From Kribbella pratensis (GTDB lineage: Bacteria > Actinomycetota > Actinomycetes > Propionibacteriales > Kribbellaceae), in NCBI RefSeq assembly GCF_004365355.1, contig NZ_SODP01000003.1, forward strand, positions 372,001 through 436,000: DNA of 64,000 bases. Direction: 5' to 3'. The notes beneath the pieces are model-generated. The model worked only from the letters and a program-made list of their open reading frames with translations, was not told the DNA's origin and did no database searches. Numbering within the stretch: position 1 is the first letter of the stretch; each line of letters starts with the position of its first letter. Position numbers and translations under genes: made by a program. Positions 1 to 8,861 of the stretch are shown here, in pieces.

Positions 1-366
1 AAGTGGTACGACTCCGACAAGGGGTTCGGTTTCCTCAGCAAGGAGGAGGGCGGGGACGTGTACGTCCGCGCCGAGGCCCTGCCGTCCGGTGTCACCAACC
101 TGAAGCCCGGGCAGAAGGTCGAGTTCGGCGTCGTCGAGGGACGCAAGGGCGAGCAGGCCCTGCAGGTCCGGCTGATCGACCCGCCGCCGTCGGTCGCGAA
201 GGCGATGCGCCCGAAGCCGGAAGAGATGCAGGTCGTCATCGAGGACCTGATCAAACTCCTCGACCGAATCGGCGAGAACTACCGCCGCGGCCGCCAGCCC
301 GACAACAAGTCGGCCAAGCAGGTGGCCACGGTGCTGCGCGGCGTCGCGGACAAGCTCGACTTCTAG
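1..366 (+). CDS. Cold-shock domain protein with C-terminal extension (5' end cut off)
   Basis: The frame is open from the first base to a TAG at 364-366, so the start lies upstream of the window. The visible part begins inside a cold-shock (OB-fold) domain. The RNP1-like KGFGFL motif is followed by DVYVR in place of the usual RNP2 DVFVH. After the domain there is an extension of about 60 residues containing PKPEEMQVVIEDLIKLL. Actinomycete cold-shock proteins of about 127 residues with this tail are common and bind single-stranded nucleic acid in the cytoplasm. The stop overlaps the convergent TetR stop by four bases. Family certain; true length unknown. Confidence 0.9.
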   Translation, partial: KWYDSDKGFGFLSKEEGGDVYVRAEALPSGVTNLKPGQKVEFGVVEGRKGEQALQVRLIDPPPSVAKAMRPKPEEMQVVIEDLIKLLDRIGENYRRGRQPDNKSAKQVATVLRGVADKLDF

Positions 367-1088
367 TTCCGTCTGCTGATCAGGGTCTGGATGCCGTCGA
401 GGACCGTGGTCAGGCCGAAGGAGAACTCGGACGGGTCGTTGTCGATGTAGTCCTGCGGCTCGTCGAGCCCGGCTGCAATGGTCGGGAACCGGTCCGGGGT
501 GGCCAGGCTGCGCAGCCGGCGGAGGTACTGCTTGCCGGCCGCCGCGGCCTCCTCCGGCGGCATGCTCAGCATGCTGGCGCTCAGCCCGGTCGTGCCGCGG
601 ACGTAGATGTTCACCAGCAGCATCGCCGACATCCTGTCGGTCGGCGTCAAGGGCGTGTGCTCGAATGCGCGCAGGCCCTCCTCCATCCAGACCAGTTGGT
701 TGGGTGACAGCGGCGGCTCGACCACCGGCACCTGCAGGATCCACGGGTGCTTCTGCAACGCCGCCTGGAACGCCTCCGCCCAGGTGGTGATCCGTTCGCG
801 CCAATCCGCCGCTTCGTCGACCTGCGGCGGTAGCCCGAACGCCTGGTCGAGCATGACGACGTACAGGTCGTCCTTCGCCTCGACGTACCGGTAGAGCGCC
901 ATCGTGGTGACTCCGAGTTCGGCCGCGACCTTGCTCATCGACACCGCGCCCAGCCCGCCGGCGTCCGCGAGCTTGATCGCCGCATCGCCGATGTCCTGCA
1001 CCTGGAAGGCCGGCTTCGGCCCCGGCCGGCTGCGCCCCTCGATCCCCCAGAGCTGCTGAAGCACCCGGGGCAGTTCGTTCTCGTCCAT
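363..1088 (-). CDS. TetR/AcrR family repressor of the adjacent MFS gene
   Basis: A 241-residue TetR-type regulator. The N-terminal helix-turn-helix lies at about residues 45-70 (SMSKVAAELGVTTMALYRYV). The C-terminal half resembles the tetracycline-repressor class (TetR_C_1). It is divergent from the DHA2 efflux gene starting at 1189, with a 100-bp gap carrying a long palindrome. It probably represses both genes and is released by a substrate of the pump; that pairing is inferred from position. An AAGGTGG-type ribosome site precedes the ATG. The 3' end overlaps the cold-shock gene by 4 bp. Confidence 0.9.
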   Translation of the reverse strand: MDENELPRVLQQLWGIEGRSRPGPKPAFQVQDIGDAAIKLADAGGLGAVSMSKVAAELGVTTMALYRYVEAKDDLYVVMLDQAFGLPPQVDEAADWRERITTWAEAFQAALQKHPWILQVPVVEPPLSPNQLVWMEEGLRAFEHTPLTPTDRMSAMLLVNIYVRGTTGLSASMLSMPPEEAAAAGKQYLRRLRSLATPDRFPTIAAGLDEPQDYIDNDPSEFSFGLTTVLDGIQTLISRRN

Positions 1089-1113
1089 AGCCCACCACCT
1101 TATCTGTTTACAT

Positions 1114-1170
1114 CATAGACAGTCTCGGTTATGGTCTGTCTATGCCGTACACAGTGTGCGGCATAGACAG
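1114..1170. promoter_or_regulatory. TetR operator: three CATAGACAG half-sites, 35-bp dyad
   Basis: The half-site CATAGACAG occurs at 1114-1122 and 1162-1170, with its reverse complement at 1136-1144. The last two form a 35-bp dyad (1136-1170) with 17-bp arms around a single central base and one mismatch. It lies between the divergent TetR and MFS starts, where an autoregulated TetR operator is expected. A QacR-like arrangement, with two dimers on a ~36-bp site, would fit the length. A transcript hairpin is possible but less likely in this position. Confidence 0.75.
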
Positions 1171-1188
1171 ATCCCCCGGGAGGGTGTC

Positions 1189-2742
1189 ATGAGTGCAGAA
1201 CGAGCGGGACGCAAGGAGTGGATCGCGCTCGGCGTGCTCGCACTGCCGTTGCTGCTGGTCTCGATGGACGTGTCGGTGCTGTACTTCGCGGTCCCGTTCA
1301 TCAGCGCGGACCTCGGCGTGTCGGCGACCGAGCAGCTGTGGATCTTCGACATCTACGGGTTCGTCCTGGCCGGCCTGCTGATCACCATGGGCTCGCTCGG
1401 CGACCGGATCGGGCGCCGCCGGCTGCTGATCTTCGGCGCCGTCGGCTTCGGGCTCGCCTCGGTCGCGGCGGCGTACGCGCAGAACCCGGAGCAACTGATC
1501 GCGGCCCGCGCCATCCTCGGGATCGGGGGAGCGACGCTGATGCCGTCGACCCTGGCGTTGATCCGCAACATGTTCCACGACGCGAAGCAGCGGTCGAAGG
1601 CGATCGCGTTCTGGAGCGCGGTGATGATGGGCGGGATCACCCTCGGGCCGGTGCTCGGCGGGTTCCTGCTGGAGCACTTCTGGTGGGGTTCGGTGTTCCT
1701 GATCAACACCCCGGCGATGATCCTGCTGCTGGTGCTCGCGCCGATCCTGCTGCCTGAGTTCAAGACCCCCGCCGGTGGACGGTTTGATCTGCCGGGCTCG
1801 CTGCTCTCGCTGGCGGCCGTGCTGCCGGTCATCTGGGGTATCAAGGAGGTCGCGGCGAACGGTGGGTCGGTGCTGCCGGTGGTGGCGATCGCGGCCGGGC
1901 TGGTGTTCGGGGTGCTGTTCGTGCAGCGGCAGCGGACCGCGGCGTACCCGATGGTCGACCTGTCGATGTTCCGCAACCGGGCGTTCAGCGGTTCGCTGGC
2001 TGCCAACACTGTTGGGACCCTGGCGCTGGTGGGCAACGCGGTGTTCCTGACCCAGTACCTGCAGCTGGTCCACGGCCTGAGCCCGCTGAAGGCGGCGTTG
2101 TGGTCGCTCGCTCCGTCGGTGCTCGTCGGCGGCGCGGCTCCGTTGGCTACTGCGCTGGCCAACAAGATGGACCGTGCGTACGTGATCGGTGGAGCGTTCG
2201 TGCTCGCGGCGTCCGGGTACGCCGTACTCACCCAGGTGCACGTCGACTCGTCGCTGGCGGTGCCGCTGGTGGGTGCAGGTCTGCTGGCTGCCGGTCTGGT
2301 GATGGTGATGACTCTGGTCACCGAGGCGGTTGTCGGTTCGGTCGCCCCGGAGCGCGCAGGTTCGGCGTCCGCGGTGATGGAGACCTGCTCGGAGTTCGGC
2401 GGGGCGCTCGGGATCGCCATCCTGGGTTCGATCGCTACCGCGGCGTACCGCTCCGACCTCCCGTCCAACCTGCCTGCGGAGATTGCCGGTCCCGTCCGTG
2501 AGGGTCTGCCGGCTGCGACCGCCGCGGCCGCGCACCTCCCGGGTCAGCTGGCCGACACCGTCCTGACCACCGCCCGCCACGCCTTCACCCACAGCATGAA
2601 CGTGGTCGCCGTCGTCGGCACGGTCCTGCTACTGGCCACCGCCGTAGCCGCCACCCTCACCCTCCGCGGCACCACCCACGCAACCCCCACCGAAGCCCCC
2701 GAACCGGCCACCGAGGAGGCCGACCTAGCCATCACCCTCTAG
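1189..2742 (+). CDS. MFS drug transporter, DHA2 (EmrB/QacA) 14-TM type
   Basis: A 517-residue integral membrane antiporter, the usual length for 14-helix DHA2 pumps. Motif A-like GSLGDRIGRRRLL follows helix 2 at about residues 68-80. The motif C-like region GPVLGG is in helix 5. The normal LDxTVVNVALP in helix 1 is replaced by MDVSVLYFAVP. The start at 1189 is preceded by GGAGGG; an in-frame GTG 33 bp upstream falls inside the operator palindrome and is unlikely. Proton-driven efflux of a hydrophobic drug or metabolite is inferred from family, under the divergent TetR. Confidence 0.92.
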   Translation: MSAERAGRKEWIALGVLALPLLLVSMDVSVLYFAVPFISADLGVSATEQLWIFDIYGFVLAGLLITMGSLGDRIGRRRLLIFGAVGFGLASVAAAYAQNPEQLIAARAILGIGGATLMPSTLALIRNMFHDAKQRSKAIAFWSAVMMGGITLGPVLGGFLLEHFWWGSVFLINTPAMILLLVLAPILLPEFKTPAGGRFDLPGSLLSLAAVLPVIWGIKEVAANGGSVLPVVAIAAGLVFGVLFVQRQRTAAYPMVDLSMFRNRAFSGSLAANTVGTLALVGNAVFLTQYLQLVHGLSPLKAALWSLAPSVLVGGAAPLATALANKMDRAYVIGGAFVLAASGYAVLTQVHVDSSLAVPLVGAGLLAAGLVMVMTLVTEAVVGSVAPERAGSASAVMETCSEFGGALGIAILGSIATAAYRSDLPSNLPAEIAGPVREGLPAATAAAAHLPGQLADTVLTTARHAFTHSMNVVAVVGTVLLLATAVAATLTLRGTTHATPTEAPEPATEEADLAITL

Positions 2743-2755
2743 CCCCAACCCCCCG

Positions 2756-2788
2756 ACGGCGGCCGGCGTGAACCCACCCGGCCGCCGT
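2756..2788. terminator. GC-rich hairpin after the MFS gene
   Basis: Perfect 11-bp arms ACGGCGGCCGG (2756-2766) and CCGGCCGCCGT (2778-2788) with an 11-nt loop lie 14 bp after the MFS stop. There is no U-tract, as is common for actinomycete terminators. It could serve both convergent genes. Confidence 0.55.
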
Positions 2789-2819
2789 TCCCATGCCCAG
2801 CCGCCGTTCCCATGCCCAG
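2782..2819. repeat. 19-bp perfect tandem duplication
   Basis: CCGCCGTTCCCATGCCCAG is present twice in direct tandem (2782-2800 and 2801-2819). The first copy overlaps the right arm of the hairpin. A related GCGGCCGGCGTGAA motif occurs at about 2761 and again near 2840. The 214-bp gap between the convergent genes shows no coding potential. Confidence 0.8.
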
Positions 2820-2956
2820 CCCTCTGCCCCCGAACCTGCGGCGGCCGGCGTGAATCCCACCCCGGTCGCCGCTTTCGCTGGCAGGTTGTTGCGCTGCTGG
2901 CGGTTTACAACCCGGCAGTCGGCACATAACCCGCCAGCGGGCCTGTCAGGCGGGTG

Positions 2957-5185
2957 TCAGCGGGGTGGGTGGCGGTGGTTGTCGGTGCCGGGGCGGCGTT
3001 TGAAGAGGCTGCCTCGGTTGCGTTCCTCGGTTGGCTCTTCGGCCCAGGCGGCCTGGTTCTGGGTGTCCTCGTCCTCGTCCGGCTGGCCGCTCCACCACTT
3101 GCCGGCCGGCGGCTGGGGACGCCTACCGGGCTCGGCGCTCCGACCGGGCTCGGGCCGCCTGCCGGGCTCCGAACGGGTGTCGGGCGCGGGGCGGGTGCCG
3201 GGCTCTGGGTGGCGGGTCGGGCCTGGGTGCTGGTCTGTTGGGCGGTCGGCGGGCGGCTGATCGCCGCCGCGCCATTCGATGGTCGGCTCCTCGCCGGAGT
3301 CCGAGCGGCGCGCGCGGTTCGCCCGCTGCTCGGCGACGCTTGTGGTGAGGATCGTCCGGGTCGTGCTCTCCGAGCGTCCGCCGTACGACGTGGTGTCGTG
3401 CTCGTGCGGGTGCGCGCCCGCGCGTGGTCCGCCGAGACCGCCCGGGCGCAGTGGGCCTTCGGTCGGGCGAGGCGCCGGGCGCATCCGCAGTACGAGGAAG
3501 ACCACGACCACCAGCACGGCCGCCAGGAACCCGAACCCGAGCCGCGGGATCAACGGCATCACGATCCCGCACCCGCCGCCGATCACCCAGGCCAGTTGCA
3601 GGACGGTCTCCGAGCGCGCGAAGACCGACGTACGCACGGACTCCGGGACGTCGCGCTGGATCATCGCGTCCAGCGACAGCTTGCCGAGCGCACTGCACAA
3701 CCCGGCCACCAGGCCGAGCGCCACCAGGATCGGCAGGCCGTAGAGGACCGCGACCGCGACCGCGACGATCGCGTCCGCCAGCAGCACCGCGAGCACGACA
3801 GCTTCCGGTTTACGTGCCTTGAGCAACGATCCGAGCAGGGTGCCGAGACTGTTCCCGATGCCGGCCGCGGCGATCACCGCACCGGCGGCGACCGCGCCCT
3901 TCACACCGCTGATCGGCTGGTCGCGCAGCAGGAACGCCAGATACATGGTCAGGAATCCGGATACGAACCGCAGTCCGAGGTTGCAGCGGATCCCGCGTGA
4001 GACCGCGGCGGTGATTGCGCGCCGGCGTGCCGCGCGTCCCGCCGTACCCGTGACTTCTTCGTCGGCGGGGGAGTCGACCGCGCTCGGCAGGCGGATCGCG
4101 AGGATCAGGCCGATGATGTACACCAGCGCGGCCCAACGCAGCGACCATTGCGGGCCGATCGCGGCGAACGCGGCCGCGATCCCGGCGCCGATCGTCGCGC
4201 CGGCGACACCGGCCAGCGAGATGCGTGAGTTGGCCGTGACGAGCGTGATCTGCTTCGGGAGCAGACGCGGTACGGCGGAAGCGCGGGTGACGCCGTACGC
4301 CTTGGACGCGACGAGACAGCCGAGGGCGGCCGGGTACAACCAGGCGGAGCCGTGGCCGGCGATCGAGGACGCGAGACTCCAGACCAGGAACGCGCGTACG
4401 CCGAGTGTCGCGCCGATCGCCCAGCGTCGGCCGTGCCGGAACCGGTCGAGGATCGGGCCGATCAGCGGCGCCATCAAGGCGAACGGCGCCATCGTCAGCA
4501 GCAGGAACAAGGCCACCCGGTCGCGCGCCTGGTCGCTGGGCACGGTGAAGAACACCGTCCCGGCGAGCGACACCGCGAACGCCGTATCACCCGCTGCGTT
4601 CACCGCGCCGAGCTCGATCAGCCGCGAAAGCCCGGACTCCCCAGCACCTTGCGCGCTGGTCAGCCCGCGGATCCGGCGTCCGGTAGCCCGCCCCACCTTC
4701 CCACTGACCTCAGCGGCCTTCTTGGACGCCGAAGCAACACCCTCGGCGCCGACCTTGGAGGCGTGCCCGACCTTCTTGCCCGCAGACCCCACCCGCTCCC
4801 GAGCATCACTCAGCCGCTCCCCAGCCGCCTTCCCCGACCCCCCGGTCGGCCCAGGCCCGTTTGTGCCGGGGCGTTCTGCTCGGCCGTTTGCGCTAGAGCT
4901 GCCGGACCGGCCGCCGGGCCCTCCTGTGTTGTCCCCCATGCCACCACCCGCCTGCTCGTGCGCAGCCAACCGGTTCGAAGCCTGCTCGGCGCCCCGCTGG
5001 CCACCATTCTCCTCCCGCCCCCGGCCCGCGTCGCCCCGTGCCTGGCCCGCGTTGCCCGGCGCCCGGCCTGTGTCGCCTCGCGTCTGCCCTGCGTCGCTCC
5101 GGGACCGGCCCGCGTTGCCCCGCGACGGCGTGGCGGCATCGCCGCCCGGGCCGGGCTTGGGGGTGTCGGGGTCGGGGGAGTGCAT
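2957..5185 (-). CDS. MFS transporter with long disordered N- and C-terminal tails
   Basis: A 742-residue protein with a ~400-residue MFS core (about residues 190-575). The N-tail begins with degenerate 8-residue Gly/Arg/Asp units, continues with a G/S-rich stretch and then an amphipathic Lys/Ala/Gly segment of LEA-like character (KKVGHASKVGAEGVASASKK). The C-tail carries repeated EPGRRP-type units and acidic patches. MFS proteins beside DUF3027 and a cold-shock gene are common in actinomycetes; the substrate is unknown. Start chosen as the first ATG with continuous low-complexity reading; a shorter start within the tail is possible. Confidence 0.8.
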   Translation of the reverse strand: MHSPDPDTPKPGPGGDAATPSRGNAGRSRSDAGQTRGDTGRAPGNAGQARGDAGRGREENGGQRGAEQASNRLAAHEQAGGGMGDNTGGPGGRSGSSSANGRAERPGTNGPGPTGGSGKAAGERLSDARERVGSAGKKVGHASKVGAEGVASASKKAAEVSGKVGRATGRRIRGLTSAQGAGESGLSRLIELGAVNAAGDTAFAVSLAGTVFFTVPSDQARDRVALFLLLTMAPFALMAPLIGPILDRFRHGRRWAIGATLGVRAFLVWSLASSIAGHGSAWLYPAALGCLVASKAYGVTRASAVPRLLPKQITLVTANSRISLAGVAGATIGAGIAAAFAAIGPQWSLRWAALVYIIGLILAIRLPSAVDSPADEEVTGTAGRAARRRAITAAVSRGIRCNLGLRFVSGFLTMYLAFLLRDQPISGVKGAVAAGAVIAAAGIGNSLGTLLGSLLKARKPEAVVLAVLLADAIVAVAVAVLYGLPILVALGLVAGLCSALGKLSLDAMIQRDVPESVRTSVFARSETVLQLAWVIGGGCGIVMPLIPRLGFGFLAAVLVVVVFLVLRMRPAPRPTEGPLRPGGLGGPRAGAHPHEHDTTSYGGRSESTTRTILTTSVAEQRANRARRSDSGEEPTIEWRGGDQPPADRPTDQHPGPTRHPEPGTRPAPDTRSEPGRRPEPGRSAEPGRRPQPPAGKWWSGQPDEDEDTQNQAAWAEEPTEERNRGSLFKRRPGTDNHRHPPR

Positions 5186-5325
5186 GGAACCATCCTGCCT
5201 CGCGCCGCGGACAGGACGCAGTCACCGCGCGTACCAGTAGTGCGGCCACGGGCGCAGCCCGGAGTACGAGCGGTTGACCGACGGCGGTTCGGAGTACTAC
5301 CACGGGCGTGCGACAATGGGCGATT

Positions 5326-6147
5326 GTGACTCCCGTCAGAGCTCCGGAACCGGTCCGCGCCAAGCCCGACGCCATTGCCGTCGCGGCGGTCGAACCGGCC
5401 CGTGAAGCTGCGATCGCCGAGGCAGGCGCCGCGCAGGTCGGTGAGCACCTCGGTCATCTGGTCGAGGGCGAGCGCCTCGTCACCCACTACTTCGCGTCCA
5501 CCCACCCCGGGTACCGCGGCTGGCGCTGGGCGGTCACCGTCACGCGCGCCTCCCGCGCCAAGACCGTCACGATCAACGAGGTCGTGATGCTGCCCGGGGA
5601 CGTCGCGATCGTCGCCCCCGAGTGGGTCCCGTGGTCGGACCGCGTCCAGCCCGGCGACCTCCGTCCCGGCGACCTGTTCCCGACCCTCCCCGACGACCCG
5701 CGCCTCGAGCCGGGTTTCACCGACACCTCGGACGCGCCTGAGGACGTCCTCACGGTCGTCGAGGAGCTGGGCCTCGGCCGTGAGCGGGTGCTGTCGCCGT
5801 TCGGGCGCGAGGAAGCGGCCGAGCGTTGGTACGCCGGTGACTTCGGTCCGTCGTCGCCGATCGCGCAGGCCGTTCCGTACAAGTGCTACTCCTGCGGCTA
5901 CTGGATCCGCCTCGCCGACAGCCTCGGCCAGGCCTTCGGCGTCTGCGCCAACGAGATGGCTCCCGGCGAGGCCCACGTCGTCGCCTACGACTACGGCTGC
6001 GGCGCCCACTCCGACGCCACCATCGACATCTCCGAGCCCCCAACCCCCGACCACGCCTTCGACACCACCGGCTACGACACCCTCGAACTCACCGAGGCCG
6101 AGGTCTCCGTAACCCCCCGCGTCGCCGAAGAACTCGCCGAGGACTAG
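5326..6147 (+). CDS. DUF3027 family protein with a C-terminal zinc-ribbon-like region
   Basis: A 273-residue soluble protein recognised as the actinobacterial DUF3027 family, of unknown function. The body contains HPGYRGWRWAVTVTR and an EWVPW motif. Near the C-terminus Cys187, Cys190, Cys207 and Cys225 are spaced like a zinc ribbon. The GTG at 5326 was preferred because GACAAT (5312-5317) lies 8 nt before it, giving a leaderless start; a GTG at 5308 would add six residues. It is divergent from the MFS gene and ends 65 bp before the convergent LysR gene. Confidence 0.82.
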   Translation: MTPVRAPEPVRAKPDAIAVAAVEPAREAAIAEAGAAQVGEHLGHLVEGERLVTHYFASTHPGYRGWRWAVTVTRASRAKTVTINEVVMLPGDVAIVAPEWVPWSDRVQPGDLRPGDLFPTLPDDPRLEPGFTDTSDAPEDVLTVVEELGLGRERVLSPFGREEAAERWYAGDFGPSSPIAQAVPYKCYSCGYWIRLADSLGQAFGVCANEMAPGEAHVVAYDYGCGAHSDATIDISEPPTPDHAFDTTGYDTLELTEAEVSVTPRVAEELAED

Positions 6148-6212
6148 CCCCGCAAAGGACACGGCCTAACGGCCGCGACGCCTTGGGTGGGGTTGGGGAA
6201 CCGCGGTCACGG

Positions 6213-7115
6213 TCAGCGGGGGCTGCGGGCTATTTGGAGCAACGTCTCGGCGGCCGGTGGTAGCGGGCGGGTTTTTGGCCAGACGGCGCGGAGCTTGCGG
6301 TGAAGGTCGGCGCCGGCGAGGCGGATCTCGACCAGGTGGCCGAGGGCCAGGTCGTCCTCGACTGTGGCGGCGCTCAGGACGGCGGGGCCGATGCTCGCGG
6401 CCGCCGCGCTTCGTACAGCGGCGTTGACGTCGAGCACCATCAGCGGCTCCACCGGCCGGAGACCGGCGCGCGCGAAGACCCGCTCCAGGGTCTCGCGGGT
6501 CCCGGAGCCCGGCTCGCGCACGATGAGCGGGGTGTCCGCCAGTTCGGACAGTTGTACCGGCTGACGGCGTCGCGCCCAGGGATGTGCCCGGGTGACCACG
6601 ACGACGAGCCGGTCGGTGGCGACTGTCCGTGAGCTGAGTCCGTGCGGCACGGCAGGCCCCTCGACGAACCCGATGCTGATCTCGTGGCGCGCCGCCAACG
6701 CGGCGACCTGCTCGGAGTTGGTCACCTTCAAGCTGAGCTGGACAGCGGGCGACTGCCGCTGGAGTTCGGCGACCCAGCCCGGGAGGAAGCTCTCGGCGAG
6801 CGTCATGCTGGTGGCCACTCGCAGGTCACGGCCCCGCTCGGCGCGAAGAGCCGCGGCACCGGCCAGCAGGTTCGCGGCCTCGGCAAGTACCTGCTCGGAC
6901 CAGTGACACACGGCCTTGCCTTCGGTGGTCAGAGCGGAGCCACGAGTGTCGCGCTCGGCAAGTTGCAGCCCGAGCCGGCGCTCCAGCATGCCGAGACGTT
7001 TGCTGGCGGCAGGCTGGCTGATCCGCATCCGCTCCGCAGCCTGGCCGAGGCTGCCGAGTTCGGCGACCAGTGTCAGCAGTCGCAGGCTGTCGAGGTCCAG
7101 CGATGTTTCGCTCAT
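6213..7115 (-). CDS. LysR family transcriptional regulator
   Basis: A 300-residue LysR regulator. The N-terminal winged helix-turn-helix (about residues 8-65) contains GSLGQAAERMRISQPAASKRL. The effector-binding domain follows. It is divergent from the DUF4331 gene at 7236, which it probably controls, as is typical of LysR regulators. The ATG at 7115 is preferred over the one at 7121 because CATAAT (7129-7124, minus strand) lies 8 nt upstream. An AT-rich patch around 7112-7130 may be part of a binding site. The inducer is unknown. Confidence 0.9.
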   Translation of the reverse strand: MSETSLDLDSLRLLTLVAELGSLGQAAERMRISQPAASKRLGMLERRLGLQLAERDTRGSALTTEGKAVCHWSEQVLAEAANLLAGAAALRAERGRDLRVATSMTLAESFLPGWVAELQRQSPAVQLSLKVTNSEQVAALAARHEISIGFVEGPAVPHGLSSRTVATDRLVVVVTRAHPWARRRQPVQLSELADTPLIVREPGSGTRETLERVFARAGLRPVEPLMVLDVNAAVRSAAAASIGPAVLSAATVEDDLALGHLVEIRLAGADLHRKLRAVWPKTRPLPPAAETLLQIARSPR

Positions 7116-7235
7116 AACCATTCATTATGAGGAGTTACTGCATTGGCGGGTACTCCCGTTCGCCGCGCCCGTTGATGCTCGGTGGCAAGGCCGACAACCA
7201 CGCCGACCGCCACCGAACGAAGGGAAGCACCGACC

Positions 7236-8258
7236 ATGTCGCACCACCTCGACACACCACTCGCCAGGCAGAACGGACAGCTCTACATCGACGACCTCTA
7301 CGTCTTCTCCGGGGACGACAGCACGGTGTTCGTCATGGACGTCAACTCGACGATCACCGGAGACGACGTCCAGCCGGGGTTCCACCACGAGGCCCGCTAC
7401 GAGTTCAAGGTGCACGTCGACGACGCGGAGTACGAGTCGCTCACCTACCGGATCTCCTTCGGCGAGCACGATGCGGCCGGTCGGCAGCCCCTCGCTGTAC
7501 GCGTGCTGACCGGCGACGAGGCCCGGGAGGACAGCGCCGATGGAGAGCTCGTCCTCGAGGGCAAGACCGGCGAGCCGGCCGAGGGTGCGGGCCTGCGGGT
7601 GTGGGCCGGCCGGATCCACGACTCGTTCTACATCGACCTGTCGCTGCTGTCCCGGGTGAACGCCGCTGTACACGACGGCACTGCGGTGGCCCTGTCCGGA
7701 TGGCGGCCCGAGGAGGCGCGCAACAGCTTCGCGGGTACCACTGTCGAGTCGATCGTGCTGGAGGTGTCGCACCAGCACCCGGTGCTCACGCCGGGCGCGC
7801 GCACCGGCGTGTGGTGCACCACGAAGCTGGCGACCGACGCCGGAGGCTGGCGGCAGATCAACCGGGCCGGCAATCCGATGATGTGGCCGATCTTCTGGCC
7901 GGACGACACCCGGTTCACGTACCCGGCCAACACCCGCCACCCGTCGCAGGACTTCACTGCCGACGGCAAGAACCTGGCGGACAGGGTCGCCGCGGTGGTC
8001 GCGGCCGGCGGTACGGCGGCCGACTCACACGGCTACGGTGAGACAGTCGCCCGCGAACTGCTGCCCGACGTTCTCCCGTACGTCGTCGGCACACCGTCGA
8101 GCTTTGGATTCGCGATCCGCAACGGACGCGGTCTGGCCGACAACGCCCCGGAGCTCATGCTCTCGATGGTTGCCGGCACCGCCGTACCGTCCGGTCTGCA
8201 TCCGTCGTCCAACGAAAACCTGCGCCGACCGGTCTTCCCGTACGTCGTTCCCGCCTGA
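7236..8258 (+). CDS. DUF4331 domain protein
   Basis: A 340-residue protein beginning MSHHLDTPLARQNGQLYIDD, a pattern typical of DUF4331 proteins. It has no signal peptide. The early motif DLYVFSGDDSTVFVMDVN and the later GNPMMWPIFWPDD fit a beta-rich fold. The ATG follows a purine-rich GAAGGGAAG site. It stands alone, divergent from LysR, so expression is probably LysR-controlled. DUF4331 has no assigned reaction that I can state with confidence. Confidence 0.8.
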   Translation: MSHHLDTPLARQNGQLYIDDLYVFSGDDSTVFVMDVNSTITGDDVQPGFHHEARYEFKVHVDDAEYESLTYRISFGEHDAAGRQPLAVRVLTGDEAREDSADGELVLEGKTGEPAEGAGLRVWAGRIHDSFYIDLSLLSRVNAAVHDGTAVALSGWRPEEARNSFAGTTVESIVLEVSHQHPVLTPGARTGVWCTTKLATDAGGWRQINRAGNPMMWPIFWPDDTRFTYPANTRHPSQDFTADGKNLADRVAAVVAAGGTAADSHGYGETVARELLPDVLPYVVGTPSSFGFAIRNGRGLADNAPELMLSMVAGTAVPSGLHPSSNENLRRPVFPYVVPA

Positions 8259-8300
8259 CTTCCCCGCTCGGCCCCGGCGGCAACTGGAACTGGCTGGGTG

Positions 8301-8840
8301 TCAGGTTGGAGTGAATCTGAGGTCTGAGATGTCGGACAGGTCGATGCCGTAGCGGGCGTACACCTTGGTGGTGTTCTCGCCGGTGAGCTCGTGTTCGAGG
8401 TAGCCGAGGGTGGTGGCGACTTCTACGACGTGTTCGCGGGAGTGGCTCTCGATCTCGAGGTACGGCGGGATGTGTGGCCAGCGGTCGATCTCGAGTTGAG
8501 CGCCGTACAGCTCGAAGCTCGTCCGACGGTTCTCCTGGTAGGACTTCGCCTCGAAGCCCATCCGGCGGAGCAGCTCGCCGGTGGTGTCGAAGGAGCTGAC
8601 GACGACCTCGGTCTCCGTCGTACCGTCGATTCCGTCGTGGGCGATCTCCTTCACGGTGAGGGTCACCTCGGAGCCGCTGTCCCGTAACCGGATCCACCGC
8701 GATCCGTCGCCCGGCACGACGTCGTACACGAGCCGTCGCATCACCCGATCCGCAACCTGACGCCCGCCCAGGCCCAGGACCTTGCCCTCGACGACGTCCG
8801 GATCGATCCCCAGGACTTTCGCCTCGTACTCGATCGGCAT
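8301..8840 (-). CDS. CYTH domain protein (class IV adenylate cyclase / triphosphatase-like)
   Basis: A 179-residue single-domain protein with the CYTH signature ExExK at the N-terminus (Glu4, Glu6, Lys8 in EYEAK). Further charged strands line the predicted tunnel, including RWIRLRD, LTVKE, YLEIES and YARYGIDL. CYTH enzymes bind triphosphate compounds with divalent metal and act as adenylate cyclases, thiamine triphosphatases or inorganic triphosphatases. Which activity applies here cannot be read from the sequence. It lies 21 bp downstream of the DUF2530 gene on the same strand, so the two may be co-transcribed. Confidence 0.85.
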   Translation of the reverse strand: MPIEYEAKVLGIDPDVVEGKVLGLGGRQVADRVMRRLVYDVVPGDGSRWIRLRDSGSEVTLTVKEIAHDGIDGTTETEVVVSSFDTTGELLRRMGFEAKSYQENRRTSFELYGAQLEIDRWPHIPPYLEIESHSREHVVEVATTLGYLEHELTGENTTKVYARYGIDLSDISDLRFTPT

Positions 8841-8861
8841 CCGCCGGACCGCGGCCTTGAC

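Noticed and set aside
1129..2592. Long open frame antisense to the MFS gene
   Set aside because: Arginine/histidine-rich shadow of a GC-rich gene with no domain pattern.
5216..5290. Reverse-strand peptide ending RPWPHYWYAR
   Set aside because: An in-frame stop lies directly before it and no start codon is available.
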